Counted from the stretch's first letter, positions 10,008 through 21,810 are shown. The stretch: DNA of 64,000 nucleotides from Ichthyophis bannanicus (GCA_033557465.1 CM066031.1:1072121640-1072185639); one strand, 5' to 3'. Numbers and translations: made by a program. Notes: generated by a model from the sequence alone, not told the origin.

Positions 10008-12032
10008 GTGCAAAGAAGATTCAAAAGTTTCGACAAGGATCAATTCCTACAGGACGCACTACGTCACCTGGACTCTGAAACAGAGGAGCTAGACGAGCAA
10101 GTAAGCACATGGAACAGTGTCATCAATGCTGTAGCCAAAGCCAACAAACACAAAGCAAGGAAAGCATCCAGCAACAAAAAGCAGCACACCCCATGGTACT
10201 CAAAAGACATACGCAACGCAAAAGGAGATCTAAGAAAGCTAGAACGCCGCTGGAGACGCTCCAAATCTCCCACCATCCAAGCACTATACCTAACGAAGCA
10301 AAGGAAATACAATGAACTCATTAATGAGACAAAAAGGGAACACCACACAAACATCATACTAAAAGCCTACAACAAACCAAGGGAACTATTCGAGATAGTA
10401 AAAAACCTTACCAATGAACCCAATCCTGAAAAAGACATGCAGATAGACCCACAAGCCTTCACAGATCACCTACAAGAAAAGCTGGATTCTACACCACAAT
10501 CAACAACAAACAGAACCGCCAACCCAACCAAATCCACCAAAGAATGGGATAAATTCAGCACCCCATCCACAAGACAGCTTTCAGACATCATCACCGTGCT
10601 CAACACAAGCACCGCACCAACAGACCCATGCCCGGTAACATGGATTAAGGCAATGAAGGAAAGCTTCATCCACATCATCCACAACATAATACACAACTCA
10701 CTGGCATAAGGAACCATGCCAAGCCAACTGAAGCTAGCCACTATAAGACCGATCCCGAAGAAATCCATACTAGACAAAAGCAACCCAGCAGCCTACAGAC
10801 CCATCTCCAGCATACCACTACTGGCAAAGATTATAGAAAAAGCTGTACAACACCAACTCCAGGACCATATCGACACACATGCCCCACTGGACATACACCA
10901 GCATGGCTTCCGCCAAAACCACGGAGTCAAAACACTCCTGTTATATCTATTCAACGACATAATCCAAATCATAGACAACCACAAAAAAGGAACACTAATG
11001 ATCTTCCTAGACATCTCAGCTGCGTTTGACACAGTGGACCACAGAATCCTCCTAACCAGACTACAGAGCATTGGACTAAATGGCACCACCCTAAGATAGT
11101 TCAACTCATACCTAACAGACAGACAATTCCAGGTCAAGATTGGCTCCAACACCTTACGACCCGCAAAGATCAAGCAAGGGGTGCCACAAGGCTCTGCCCT
11201 ATCCGCACTACTATTCAACCTCCTATATTCAACTGATTTGCAACATCATGAAAGAACACAAGATACATTACACAATCTATGCAGACGACATCATGATATA
11301 TACCCCAGTCAACCTCGACAACCCTGACTACACCAAAATAATAGAATGCCTCAACCACATGTCCATCTGGCTCCAAGACAACAACTGACCATAAACTACA
11401 ACAAGACAGAAGCACTAATCATCACATGAAACACCAGCTTCATCCCTCCACCCTCTATCAATGTCAACAATATAACAATACCTTTAAAACAGGAAGTAAA
11501 TTACCTCAGAGTGACGCTTGACAGGGAGCTAAACCTACAGTCACACATCAGCAGGACCAACAAAAACGCATACTTCAAGATGAGAATAATCAGATGCCTC
11601 AAGCCCCTCCTCACACAAGATCATTTCCGCACAGTCTGTCAAGCCCTAATAACTCCTATCCTTGACTTCTGCAACCCAATCTATATTGACATGTCTAAAC
11701 AGTCACTCAGACCACTACCAATGGCCCAAAACACGGCGGCACGAATAATATCCGGATCATCAAAACAAGACCGCATCACCCCCATACTAAAAGACCTCCA
11801 CTGGCTCCCAATCAGCTCCCACATCAGATACAAGACAATCCTAAACATATTCAGAATCAAACACAGGAACTCGGCACTCAGCCTTCAACCTCTCATACAA
11901 CCCGACATCAGCACAAGACCTAGGAGGAGAGCCACGTCGGACACAATCAACACAATCAACAAAGGTGCGCAGGACTACCGCACGAAGTGCACTATCAGTG
12001 GCGGCTCCTATAATATGGAACACGCTCCCTGA
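10008..12032 (+). pseudogene. L2-A linker and reverse transcriptase, broken
   Basis: Frames 10008-10709 (linker: RRFKSFDKDQFLQ, TPWYSKDIRNAKGDLRKLER), 10716-11099 (AAYRPISSIPLLAKIIEKAV, HQHGFRQNHGVK, IFLDISAAFDTVDH), a TAG at 11097, then KQGVPQGSALSALLFNL, a frameshift, YTIYADDIMIYTPV (about 11260-11310) and 11511-12032 (LNLQSHISRTN, LKDLHWLPISSHIRYKT). Domain order is normal for an L2 ORF2. The YADD catalytic motif is intact, but stops near 10709, 11097 and 11388 and shifts between them disable it. Confidence 0.85.
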
Positions 12033-12436
12033 TGAACTTTGATCAACAGATGACACTAAGGACTTTCGAAAGCAGCTAAAGACTTTGCTCTTTTTGGAGC
12101 ACTACGGCCCGAGCACATAAGGGGATCACCAACACCGAACTAATGACCTACCCCGCATGCTCATTGTACATAACACTGTATAAAGCTCATGCTGTAAATA
12201 GTACACTCCAATCAATCTGACATACACTCATACACATCCACTGTACAGTATAAGAATACATGAGAACACAAATGCCAATATAAATTGATTGCTTGCTGTG
12301 TACACCGCCTTGATTAAAGGATAAGGCGGGATATAAATACCCTTTAAATAAATAAATTAAATAAAATAAAAATCAAAGCAATGGATCCTGTCAGCCACAC
12401 AAACTCAAAGAGTAATCAGTGTACTTATATCTGCAG

Positions 12437-13375
12437 GAAGAACATACAGTAAGGGAAGATATGCCATACTGGATCAAGTCCAGTATCCTGTTTAAAAAAG
12501 CAGCCAATCCAGGTCACAACTACCAGTCTAGTTCCCAGAAAGGTACATGGTTCCATGCTGCTTATCCCAGGGGTAAGCAGTAGATTTCCGTTGTCATTTT
12601 AATAATGGTTTATGGACTTTCATCCAGGAACTTGTCCAAACCTTTTTTAAACCCAGCTACACTAACAGCTTTTACTACATTCTCTGGTAACGAATTCCAG
12701 AGTTTGATTACATGTTGAGTAAAAAAATATTTTTCCAATTATTCTTAAATGTTCTACTTTGTAGCTTCATTGCGTGTCCCCTAGTCTTTCTGTTTTTTTA
12801 AGGAGTAAAGAACCAATCTACGCTTACCTATTCATTATTTTTTAGACCTCTGTCTCCCTTCAGCTGTCTCTTTTTTCCAGGTTGAAGAGCTCTAACCTTT
12901 TAAGCCTTCCATCCCCTTTATCATTTTGGTGGTTCTTCTATGTATCTTTTCTAATTCCACTTTATGCTTTTTAAAATATGGTATAACTTCGTACTTGTCC
13001 ACATTTAAATTTCATTTGCCATTTGGACACCCAGTCTTCCAATTTCTCAAGTTCTTTTTGCAATTTTTCACAATCATCTTGTGTTTTAACAACTTTGAAT
13101 AATTTTGTGACATCTGCAAATCTGATCACCTCACTCATTATTCCCATTTCCAGGTTATTTCTGAATACGTTAAAAAACAGCAGGCCCAGGTCAATATTCA
13201 CCTTTCTCCACTGAGAAAATTGGCCACTTAGCCCTACTGCTTTTTCTGTCTTTCAACCATTTCCTAATCCAATATAGTACACTCTGTCTTATCCCATAAC
13301 TCTTTAATTTCCCTGACAATATGTAAATTGTCCATTACCTTTCTAAGTGGTATTTTGAAATCTCCCCCATTTACA
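12437..13375 (-). mobile_element. CR1-clade LINE 3' fragment, old
   Basis: Reverse-strand CR1 sequence with the 3' UTR (GATATGCCATACTGGATCAA at about 12457) and RT C-terminal residues (FRNNLEMGIMSEVIRFADVT, KLEKLEDWVSKWQMKF near 13150-13020). The catalytic FADD reads FADV. It is more decayed than the CR1 copies at 20821, 48602 and 59253. Confidence 0.8.
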
Positions 13376-13550
13376 AAACAAAGTTTAATATTTAAAGGTT
13401 TGATGTTCAAATATGAATTTTTATAGGATTATTTCGGGAGGGATGGTGTTGAGATGATTATATTTAAGTTTAATAAATAACATCTTTTAGGGGAGGGATA
13501 TTAGATGTTTAAAAGCTAATTCCAAGGGGGAACATGACTGAAGTTTTGCC
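13376..13550. other. unassigned AT-rich spacer
   Basis: No coding or repeat signature is recognised between the CR1 fragment and the GC-rich element R1. Confidence 0.4.
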
Positions 13551-13559
13551 TAGGGTACC

Positions 13560-14190
13560 TAATACTCTTGCACCAACCGTCCTGTCACAGACAATATGAG
13601 CCTGATCTCGGTAGGGGCACGTTCGGGCTGTCTAGATGGCCCCAAGCAAGATGGGCCAGTTTGGACCCGATTCTGGACCACGGGAACAAAACGTTCCCAC
13701 TGTGGCCAGAATTGGGCCCAAGGATGGCCCGGCATCCCAGCAGGCACTCCTGACTTCTGCGGCTCCAGCTCCCCTTTTCCCCATCGCCCAACTTAAGACT
13801 TGCCTGCCATGGCCTGGATCGGGCAGTGGGACCCCCCTGCACCCTGGCCCCAGGGGGGGATCCCCGGCCCCGTTCGTGCCAAAAATGCTGCTTATTTCAC
13901 CTTTGAGGTGGAATAAGCAGCACATCCTCACGGGCCCGGCAGCACGTACAGGGCTGTGACCTGAATCAGCCCTGTATGTGCTGCTGGGTTGGCCCACCCC
14001 CGTTCCCCCCGATCCTGCCCCCCTCTGGCTCTTCCTGTCCTGTTCCCCCCGATCCTGCCCCCCTCTGGCTCTTCCTGTCCTGAGCATCGGGATGTATGGG
14101 GAGAGTGGGAGGAGGAATCACACCCAGACGGCTTGCGGGACTTCACATCCCGCCACCTACGTTTCTGTAAGAGGCCCTATATTTATAAGA
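13560..14190 (+). repeat. multi-hairpin GC-rich element R1
   Basis: A GC-rich island in AT-rich surroundings holding three large hairpins in the order H1-H2-H3. H1 spans 13669-13712, with outer ATTCTG/CAGAAT and inner GGGAAC/GTTCCC. H2 spans 13886-13922, TGCTGCTTATT paired with AATAAGCAGCA around CACCT/AGGTG. H3 spans 13935-13988, CCCGGCAGCACGTACAGGG with its reverse complement, about 21 pairs. A 54-bp direct duplication with TCTGGCTCTTCCTGTCCTG occurs at about 14000-14080. No coding is supported; the many short open frames follow from GC richness. Related to R2-R5; class unknown. Confidence 0.7.
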
Positions 14191-14984
14191 TTATTGCAAA
14201 AAATAATTGATCTGTATCTTCTGGTCCTGCAATGGAATACATAAATTTTAATACAGTGACCTCTTCTGTCACTGGCTCTGTGTTGTACCATATTCAAAGG
14301 CACTTATCCAAACCTTTCAAACCCCTAGCTGTATGGTAGGCTCTCTGCAGTAAAAAGGAAGGCAAAATCACTCTTTGAAAAAAGCAACTTGAATTTTCTT
14401 TTGTTTTTTGATGTAGCAAGGCAAGCCAACCCTAGTCACAAGTCCCTTCTTAATGGCTTAAAGTCAGGCTGGAATCTGTTTTTTTCTTCTTTAAAACCCT
14501 CCTTAGCCCTGGAGAAAGACCTAGCAGCTTGGGTAGTGATTACTGGCTATGTTTTGTTTTTTTCTCTTTCCAATTCTATCCCAGCCAAAGCCAAACTAAT
14601 TTCTCCTTTGGAATCCTACATCCCACACTAAGCACTCCTTCCTCGCTCTCTGAAAGTCAGAGCCAAAATGATTCTCTGGTGTTTGTGCTGGCTGTGTGTT
14701 CCAGTTCTGCTGTGACCTCTTGAGCCATGGGATTTGCAGAAGTCAGACACAGAAGCACTACTACATGCAAGTCCAAGTACATCAACCACAGGCTGCCAGA
14801 TGAGATTGAGAACCCACAACAAACATAAATCTTATAACTGTATATCTTTTTTAAAACTTGTTGATCTTATTCAATAAGGTTTATCTAATAACATTTTATT
14901 TATTCATTTTTATATAACATTTCCCATATTGATGTTGGATCTCAGCAGTACAGTCCCGCAGGTCCAGTTTTATACATATGCATG
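14191..14984. other. unassigned spacer
   Basis: Mostly AT-rich. Short open frames at 14389-14723 have no recognisable motifs. Sequence near 14880-14930 (TTTATTTATTCATTTTTATA) resembles the reverse of a LINE tail but is too short to assign. Confidence 0.4.
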
Positions 14985-15557
14985 TTTCTTGAAATGTGCC
15001 CAGGAGGGAAGGGTTAGGACAGCCGTTATAGTTGGTGGTTCGATCATTAGGCATGTAGATAGCTGGGTGGCTGGTGGACGTGAGGATCGCCTAGTAACAT
15101 GCCTGCCTGGTGCGAAGGTAGCTGACCTAACGCACCACCTAGACAAGGTCTTAGATAGTGCTGGGGAGGAGTCTGCTGTCTTGGTACATGTCGGTACCAA
15201 TGACATAGGAAAATGTGGTAGGGAGGTTCTGGAGGCTAAATTTAGGCTTTTAGGTAGGAAGTTGAAATCCAGAACTTCCAGGGTAGCATTCTCCAAAATG
15301 CTTCCCGTTCCACGCGCAGGACCTAAAAGGCAGGCAGAGCTCCGGAGTCTCAATTTGTGGATGAGACAATGGTGCAGAGATGAGGGGTTTGGATTTGTTA
15401 GGAACTGGGGAACATTCTGGGGAAAGGAGGGGCTCTTCCGAAGGGATGGGCTTCACCTTAACTGGGATGGAACCAGGCTGCTGGCATTAACTTTAAAAAG
15501 GAGATAGAGCAGCTTTTAAACTAGATAATAGGGGACAGATGACATTCGCCCAAGAGC
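14985..15557 (+). mobile_element. CR1 LINE fragment holding the 3' half of ORF1
   Basis: This matches, base for base over long stretches, the ORF1 esterase region and the ORF1/ORF2 spacer of the CR1 copies at 20821-21140 and 62400-62990. Similarity runs through AGCAGCTTTTAAACTAGAT and ends near 15557, where the tandem monomers of L2-A copy 2 begin. The CR1 endonuclease that should follow is missing; CR1 sequence resumes only at 17866. Confidence 0.85.
14995..15507 (+). pseudogene. CR1 ORF1 SGNH-hydrolase (esterase) domain
   Basis: About 165 codons with the SGNH blocks: VIVGGSIIRHVDSW (block I, usually GDS; the Asp is Gly here but the Ser remains), VLVHVGTNDIGKCG (GTND with the oxyanion Asn), and FRRDGLHLNWDGTRLLAL (block V, DGLHL with Asp and His). 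The esterase domain is known from ORF1 of CR1-like LINEs; its role in retrotransposition is not settled. The N-terminal zinc-binding part seen in the 63343 copy is missing. Confidence 0.88.
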
Positions 15558-15561
15558 AACC

Positions 15562-15880
15562 ACCGCCGACATCGCCATTCTGCCGGGGCTGCCCTGAGAG
15601 GCGTCGGGGAGTGGAGCAGGAAGGATTGCTCCTCCCTGGCCAACTCCACAAGATCAATCAGGTGCCCATCAGCAACTTCAAATTCAAAGGTGCCCCGAGG
15701 CGTGAAGAAGCGACCACTGCCAACATCGCCATTCTGCCGGGGCTGCCCTGAGAGGCATCGGGGAGTGGAGCAGGAAGGATTGCTCCTCCCCGGCCAACTC
15801 CACAAGACCAATCATACCCCTCAGCAACTTCAAATTCAAAGGTGCCCCAAGGCATGACCGCACCTGAGGGCCTCGCCTGA
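15562..15880 (+). promoter_or_regulatory. tandem 5' monomers of L2-A copy 2 (154-bp unit)
   Basis: ATCGCCATTCTGCCGGGGCT occurs at 15571 and again at 15725, 154 bp apart. Both units continue with GGGAGTGGAGCAGGAAGGAT and GCAACTTCAAATTCAAAGG. The array ends in CTGAGGGCCCTTTGG, the block shared with L2-A copy 1, although the monomers themselves differ. Promoter function is inferred from position only. Confidence 0.6.
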
Positions 15881-16126
15881 GGGCCCTTTGGCATGACCCT
15901 TAGGCGGGAGCCCTGTAGCAGGAACCGATACACACCGCATAAAGATCCCAACTCTCAAGCCAACAGCGTCTTTGATGAACCGACCAACATTCAAGATACC
16001 ATTACTACTGCCCCAATCAGAAAGCAAGATATCACAAACAGTGAGAAGACCGCTCCATAAAGAGGACACTAACATGGAACATCAAACAAATCATGCTGTC
16101 CCTAAGCACAAGGCCAACAAACTCCT

Positions 16127-17305
16127 GTGCATACACCAAGTGAAAAAAAAGACATTCTTCCAACAGATGTATGCTCTCATACTAATTCTAATACTATGCT
16201 CACACCAAATCAATGCTTATTACTACTCTACCTACTTTACTGCCTTACAAGCTCCCCCCTTATACATATCATACCTCCCTACTATATACCAACCAATCAC
16301 ATGTATGCTTCCTACAAACATCCCAGCAAGAAACCTACCAGATTCATTCAATCAGATCCATTACCACATACATCTATATCTCAAGCACACCCTTCACATA
16401 CCAACCGAATAACTATAGGTCTGGTAAACGCAAGATCAATATGTAACAAAACAAACACTATTATTGATCACATCCATGATAACAACTTTGACACCCTATG
16501 CATCACTGAATCATGGCTCAAGAATACAGACCAGGTGATACTGAATCAAATAACACCACCAACATTCACAGCATACAACTGTCCCAGAACACACAAACGA
16601 GGAGGAGTATTAATTCTCGCCCAATCAGACCTAAATCTCAAGACGTCAACCTCTAAAAGCTCTGAACACTGTGACTTCATCAGCACAGAGAATAAGCATC
16701 TATCCATCTGCCTGATCTACCGACCCCCCAACGCCCCAACAGAGGACATTTCCAACATACTGGAGATGATATATGCAGCTAACTCCCCACACAAGACTCT
16801 CATTGTTCTAGGAGACCTAAACCTCTCATCTGCTTCTACAACACTTGAAATGTCTTTCCACAATGCAATGGAATCCATTCAACTCAAACAAGTAATATCG
16901 GGTCCATCCCATCGCTCTGACTCTACACCAGACTGCATATTCGTGCCAACTAATTCTATAGATCATGGTCTCATGACACCACCTAAAACAACACCAATAC
17001 CATGGTCTGATCACCATGCTATACTTTTCAAGCTCCACCACAACACTCAACAGACAGCTCAGAAAACTGAACAACCAACCAGACGCTTCAAAGCTTATAA
17101 CAAAGATCACTTCCTAAAAGACACCATACAATACCTACCCCAAGACTTCACCGACTTGGACAAAGCCATCAACGCATGGAATACCACCATCCTTATTGCA
17201 TCCGAACTCCCACCGAGAAAGAGCTCAAGCAACAACAAAAACAGGCCCATATCTACTCCATGGTATTCCAATACAATAAGAGAAGAAAAAAGAAGGTTAC
17301 GATGA
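16127..17305 (+). pseudogene. L2-A leader, endonuclease and linker, 392 open codons
   Basis: After a Ser/Thr/Pro-rich leader comes the APE endonuclease: ITIGLVNARSICNKTNTI, TLCITESWLKNTDQVILNQ (catalytic Glu in TES), RTHKRGGVLILAQ, LIVLGDLNLSSAST (GDLN in place of the usual GDFN), PDCIFVPTNS, and TPIPWSDHHAIL (catalytic SDH). The linker follows (RRFKAYNKDHFLKD, TPWYSNTIREEKRRLR) and a TGA stops it at 17305. Beyond that the linker and RT start are scattered over frames to 17865. The endonuclease itself looks intact, though GDLN may be a change. The true start codon is uncertain. Confidence 0.85.
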
Positions 17306-17865
17306 CTGGAACGCCGCTGGAGACGTAATAAATCAGAAACCACATTAAAACAATACCAGGAGATGCAAAAAGAATACAATAATATAATAAACACAAACAA
17401 CAATACCACACAAATCTTGTTCTAAAAACCTGTAACAAACCCAAGGAACTCTTCAATATAGTTCGCACCCTCATAAATAACCCAACCACGAAAGATGAAA
17501 ATAAGATGCACCCTCAAACCTTTGCTGACTATCTAATACAAAAAAACAGTCACACCACAACCCATACGAACATCTCCCTCATGGAAACACAATCCAAAGA
17601 TGATCGCTCCACAACTACAATCAATGGAAAAACTTCTGCATTCCATAAACTAAACAAATAGAACAAACTATCACTGCTCTAAACACCACCACATCTCCAT
17701 TGGACCCATGCCCGGTGAATTGGATCAAATCCACCAAAGAAGATTTCAACTCATACATCCAAAAGATAGTAAGTACTTCTCTCTCTCAGGGCTACATGCC
17801 AAAAGCATTTAAACAATCTACTATCTGCCCTATTCTTAAAACTGCAGCAACTAACAGCATCAAAC

Positions 17866-19586
17866 CTTGGCATGGTTTAAAGGTGAGGTCAGAGAGGCTG
17901 TTTTTGCCAAAAAAGCATCTTTCAGGAAATGGAAAAAAGAGCCAAATGGCGAAAACTGGAAACAACACAAGCACTGGCAAGTTAAATGCAAGGTATTGAT
18001 AAGGCAGGCAAAGAGAGAATATGAGAAGAAGCTTGCTGTGGAAGCAAAAATGTATAATAAAGACTTTCAAGTACATTCGTTGCAAAAAACCCGTGAGAGA
18101 GTCAGTTGGACCATTAGATGATAAAGGGGTAAAGGGGGCACTAAGGGGGGACAAGGCCATAGCGAAGAGACTGAATGAATTCTTTGCTTCTGTTTTTACT
18201 GAAGATGATGTAGGGATGTTACCCATTACTGAAGTGATATTTAAAGGTGATACTGCGGAAGAACTGAAAGAAATATCGATAGACTGGGAAGATGTATTAC
18301 AACTATTTGATCAACTGAAGAGTAGCAAATCATCTGGATGAGATGGTATACATCCAAGGGTGTTGAAAGAACTGAAATATGAGGTTGCAGACCTGCTATT
18401 AGTAAGCTGTGAACTGTCATTAAAATCATCTGTAATACCTGAAGATTGGAGGATGGCCAGTGTAACGCCAATTTTTAAAAAGGGTTGCAGGGGTGATCCA
18501 GGAAACTACAGACCGGTGAGCCTGATGTCAGTACCAGGAAAATGGTAGAAACCATAATAAAGAACAAAATTACTGAACATGTAGATAGTCATGGCTTAAT
18601 GGGAGACAGACAACATGGCTTTAGACAAGGAAGATCTTGTCTTACTAATCCGTTATGTTTTTTTGAAGGTGTGAATAAACAGGTAGACAAAGGTGAATCA
18701 GTTGATATAGTGTATCTGGACTTTCAGAAAGCCTTTGACAAAACTAAAAAGTCATGGGATAGGAGGCAGTGTACTATTGTGGATCAGGAACTGGTTAAAA
18801 GATAGAAAGCAGAGGCTATGGCTAAATAGCAAATGTTCCCAAATGGAGAAAGGTGAATAGTGGAGTACCCCAGGGATCTGTGCTGGGTCCACTGCTTTTT
18901 GACATATTCATAAATGATCTGGAAAAGGGAATAATGAGTGAGGTTATCAAATTTGCAGATGACACAAAACTATTTAACGTATTTAAAACCCATGAGGACT
19001 GTGGAAAATTGAAAGAGGATCTTGATTAATTGGAAGACTGGGCATCCAAATGGCAAATTAAATTTAATGTGGACAATTGCAAAGTTATGCACCTAGGAAA
19101 GAAAACCTCAAACTATGGTTACACGATGCAAGGTTCCACATTAGGAACCACCACCCAGGAAAAAGATTTAGGTGTCATCGTAGATAACATGTTAAAACCC
19201 TCCATCCAGTGTGCAGCAGCTGCCAAGAATTCAAATAGAATGCTAGGTATCATAAGGAAAGAAATGGAAAATAAAACAAAGGTTATTATAATGCATCTGT
19301 ATCATTCCATGCTGTGACTGTATCTTGAATATTGTCTGCAATTATGGTCGCCGTATCTTAAAAAGGATATAGTGTTATTAGAAAAGATACAGGGAAGAGT
19401 CACCAAAATGGTAAAGGGAATGGAAGGATACCCCTATGAAGAGAGGCTAAAAAGGTTAGGGCTCTTCAACTTGGAAAAGAGACGGCTGAGGGAAGATATG
19501 ATAGAGGTCTATAAGTTAATGAATGGAGTTGAAGGGGTAAACATAGTTCGATTGTTTATGTCATCACAATATGGAAAGACTAGGAA
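17866..19586 (+). mobile_element. CR1 LINE, linker to RT C-terminus, decayed
   Basis: Starts at CATGGTTTAAAGGTGAGGTC, equivalent to about 22181 in the CR1 at 20821. It runs through the linker, the RT and on to LFMSSQYGKTRK, then ends at 19586, inside the coding region, where RTE sequence begins. A deletion of roughly 45 bp falls at the AFDK motif (18735). It is clearly older than the CR1 at 20821. Confidence 0.85.
17867..19586 (+). pseudogene. CR1 ORF2 RT region, multiply broken
   Basis: Recognisable segments: VDIVYLDFQKAFDKTKKSW (box A, with the small deletion just after AFDK), RVNSGVPQGSVLG-type sequence near 18855, and LEDWASKWQIKFNVDNCKVM from 19030. A stop at 18340 falls inside what is SPGPDG in better copies (here SSG-stop). 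Further stops occur at 18548, 18805 and 19029. The FADD box is present near 18955 (IKFADDTKLF). Non-functional. Confidence 0.85.
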
Positions 19587-20820
19587 AAATGGATGACGAA
19601 GAAACTGTGAAAATTGCCCAGAAACGCAGAGAAGCTAAAGGCAGAGGAGAAAGAAAGACAATTGCAGAACTCAACAGAGATTTCCAACATGCAGTAAGAC
19701 AGGACAAGGAAAAGTACTACAATGACACATGCAAGGAAATAGGAGCAGAAACTATTAGAGGAAGAACAAGATCGGCTTTCCTAAAGCTACGAGAGTTAAA
19801 GAAAAAATTCCAGCCTCGAATTGGAATGTTACATGATGCTCAAGGTTCTATGTTGAATGATGCTGAGAAGATCAAGAAAAGGTAGAAAGAATATACAAAG
19901 TTTTTATATGATAAAGATCGAGTGGACCAACAGCTGCTTCAACCTGTACCTTATGATCCAGAACCATTGGTGATGAAAGAAGAAGTCGAAGAAGCATTGA
20001 AAGCCTTATCAAAGACAAAGCACCAGGCATTGATGGTATTCCCATAGAAGTATTACAGGAATCTGATGCAGTTGTTACCATTCTTACAAGGCTCTGCCAA
20101 GAAATTTGGAAGACAACATCATGGCCAACTGACTGGAAAAGATCTGTGTTTAGACCAATACTAAAGAAAGGTGATCCAACTGACTGTGGAAATTATTGCA
20201 CAATTGTTCTGATCCCATATGCCAGTAAGATTCTATTGAAGATTATTCAACAGAGACTACAACCATACCTGGAACAAGAACTACCTGAAGTGCAAGCAGG
20301 GTTCAGGAAAGGGCGAGGAACGAGAGACATCATCGCGGATCTGAGAAGGAGCCTTGAAAAGACTAAAGAATATCAAAAGGTTATCTATTTGTACTTTATC
20401 GACTACAGCAAGGCTTTTGACTGTGTAAACCATGAGAAACTCTGGGACACATTAAGAAGAATGGGTATACCAGAACATCTGATCGTTCTCTTGCACAATC
20501 TGTACATTGATCAGGAAGCAACAGTTCAAATGGAACAAGGAGAAACAGAATGTTTTAAAATCAGCACAGGTGTATGACAAGGCTGCATACTTTTCCCCTA
20601 CCTATTTAATTTATATGCAGAACAAATCATCAGAGAAGCAGGACTGTATGAAAACAACAGAGGTGAGAAGATTGGTGGAAGACTCATCAAGAACCTTCGC
20701 TATGCTGATGATACCACATTACTGGCTGAAAGTGAAGATGATCTGAAACATTTGCTTCTCACAATCAAGGAACATAGTCTTAAAATGGGCCTGCACCTAA
20801 ATGTAAAGAAGACAAAAATT
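19571..20820 (+). pseudogene. RTE/BovB-like RT, N-terminal part
   Basis: An opening frame to 19885 (EETVKIAQKRREAKGRGERK, LNRDFQHAVRQDKEKYYND, LKLRELKKKFQPRIGML) is the pre-RT linker. After a stop (TAG) near 19885 and a small shift near 20007 comes KAPGIDGIPIEVLQES, then the frame 20146-20577 (NYCTIVLIPYASKILLKI, VQAGFRKGRGTRDIIADL, YSKAFDCVNHEKLWDTL). A TGA at 20575 replaces the Arg of the usual VRQGC motif, and YADDTTLLAE follows near 20700. The RT motifs are complete but the frame is not. Confidence 0.85.
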
Positions 20821-21100
20821 TAGGCTTTTAGGTAGGAAGTTGAAATCCAGAACTTCCAGGGTAGCATTCTCCGAAATGCTTCCTGTTCCACGCACAGGAC
20901 CCAAAAGGCAGGCAGAGCTTCGGAGTCTCAATGTGTGGATGTGACAATGGTGCAGAGATGAGGGTTTTGGATTTGTTAGGAACTGGGGAACATTCTGGGG
21001 AAAGGAGGGGCTCTTCCAAAGGGATGGGCTTCACCTTAACCGGGATGGAACCAGGCTGCTGGCATTAACCTTTAAAAAGGAGATAGAGCAGCTTTTAAAC
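20821..21100 (+). pseudogene. CR1 copy B ORF1 tail (esterase block V)
   Basis: The last ~90 codons of ORF1: RLLGRKLKSRTSRVAFSEML, RAGPKRQAELRSLNVWM and DGLHLNRDGTRLLALTF. A TGA near 20941 replaces an Arg of the QWCRDEG region (WM-stop-QWCRDEG). 5' truncation removes the catalytic serine block. Confidence 0.85.
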
Positions 21101-21136
21101 TAGATATTAGGGGAAAGCCGACAGTCGCCCGAGCGG

Positions 21137-21781
21137 ATGGTTCGGAAGAATGTATCCTTGAAGGATACTACCAAAGGCAGAGAGGTTCCACAAAAGAGTA
21201 AAGTAGCCCAAATGCCCTCAAGTATGGAGCAGACAGAGCTTAAAGATCCCAATTTACCCATGTCTAACAATAGCCAAATTAACATGAATAAAATACATTC
21301 TCTAAGATGCTTGTATGCAAATGCTAGAAGTCTAAAGAATAAGATGGGAGAGTTAGAATATATAGCACTAAATGAAAGGTTAGATATGATTGGAATATCA
21401 GAGACATGGTGGAAGGAGGACAACCAGTGGGACACTGTGATACCTGGGTACAAACTATATCGTAATGATAGAGCTGGTCAAATTGGTGGAGGGGTTGTGC
21501 TCTATGTTAGAGAGGGCATTGAGTCAGAAAGGATTAAAGTTTTGCAGGAAACAAAATCTGCTGTAGAATCTATATGGATTGAAATTCCATATAAAAGGGG
21601 GAAGGCGATGGCAGTGGGGGTGTACTATCAAGCACCTGGCCAGAATGACCAAATGGATGATGAAATGCTCAAAGAAATCAAGGAAGCTAACAAAAGTTAC
21701 AGCGCAGTAATAATAATGGGTGATTCAATTACCCCGGTATCGACTGGGTCAGTGTCACGTCAGGACATGCTAGGGAGATAA
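21137..21781 (+). pseudogene. CR1 copy B ORF2 endonuclease, frameshifted at GDFN
   Basis: ORF2 opens with VRKNVSLKDTTKGREV; the APE endonuclease follows: NKIHSLRCLYANARSLKNK, LDMIGISETWWKEDNQWD (catalytic Glu intact), YKLYRNDRAGQIGGGVVLYV and GVYYQAPGQNDQ. At 21719 the motif should read MGDFNFPDIDW, as in the copy at 59253, but small deletions give MGDSITPVSTG and shift the frame to a stop at 21781. The frame recovers by 21811. This is the main defect of an otherwise well-kept ORF2. Confidence 0.9.
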
Positions 21782-21810
21782 AGTTCCTAGATGAAATAAA
21801 TGACTGCTTC

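Larger units (their letters stand above)
8560..12375 (+). mobile_element. L2-A LINE copy 1, near full length, decayed
   Basis: An A/C-rich L2-clade-like LINE: GC-rich 5' region with tandem monomers (8650-9000), a short leader, an APE-type endonuclease, a long linker, an RT, and a 3' tail at 12300-12375 (ACCGCCTTGATTAAAGG, GCGGGATATAAATAC, then AATAAA-type repeats). The coding part is broken into at least five frames. It belongs to the same family as the copies at 15558, 41223 and 52645. Clade is inferred from motif style (LDISAAFDTVDH, YADD) and tail type. Confidence 0.85.
15558..17865 (+). mobile_element. L2-A LINE copy 2, 5' half only
   Basis: Begins with GC-rich monomers (15558-15880), then a leader, endonuclease, linker and the start of the RT (CPVNWIKSTKEDFN, STICPILK), ending at 17865 at a sharp junction with CR1. 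No matching L2-A 3' half occurs after that CR1, so the end was lost or never present. It sits exactly where the CR1 endonuclease region should be between the flanking CR1 segments. Confidence 0.85.

Noticed and set aside
13585..14244. Several 70-150-codon frames in the GC-rich island
   Set aside because: They occur in five frames on both strands and disappear outside the hairpin element; GC richness removes stops.
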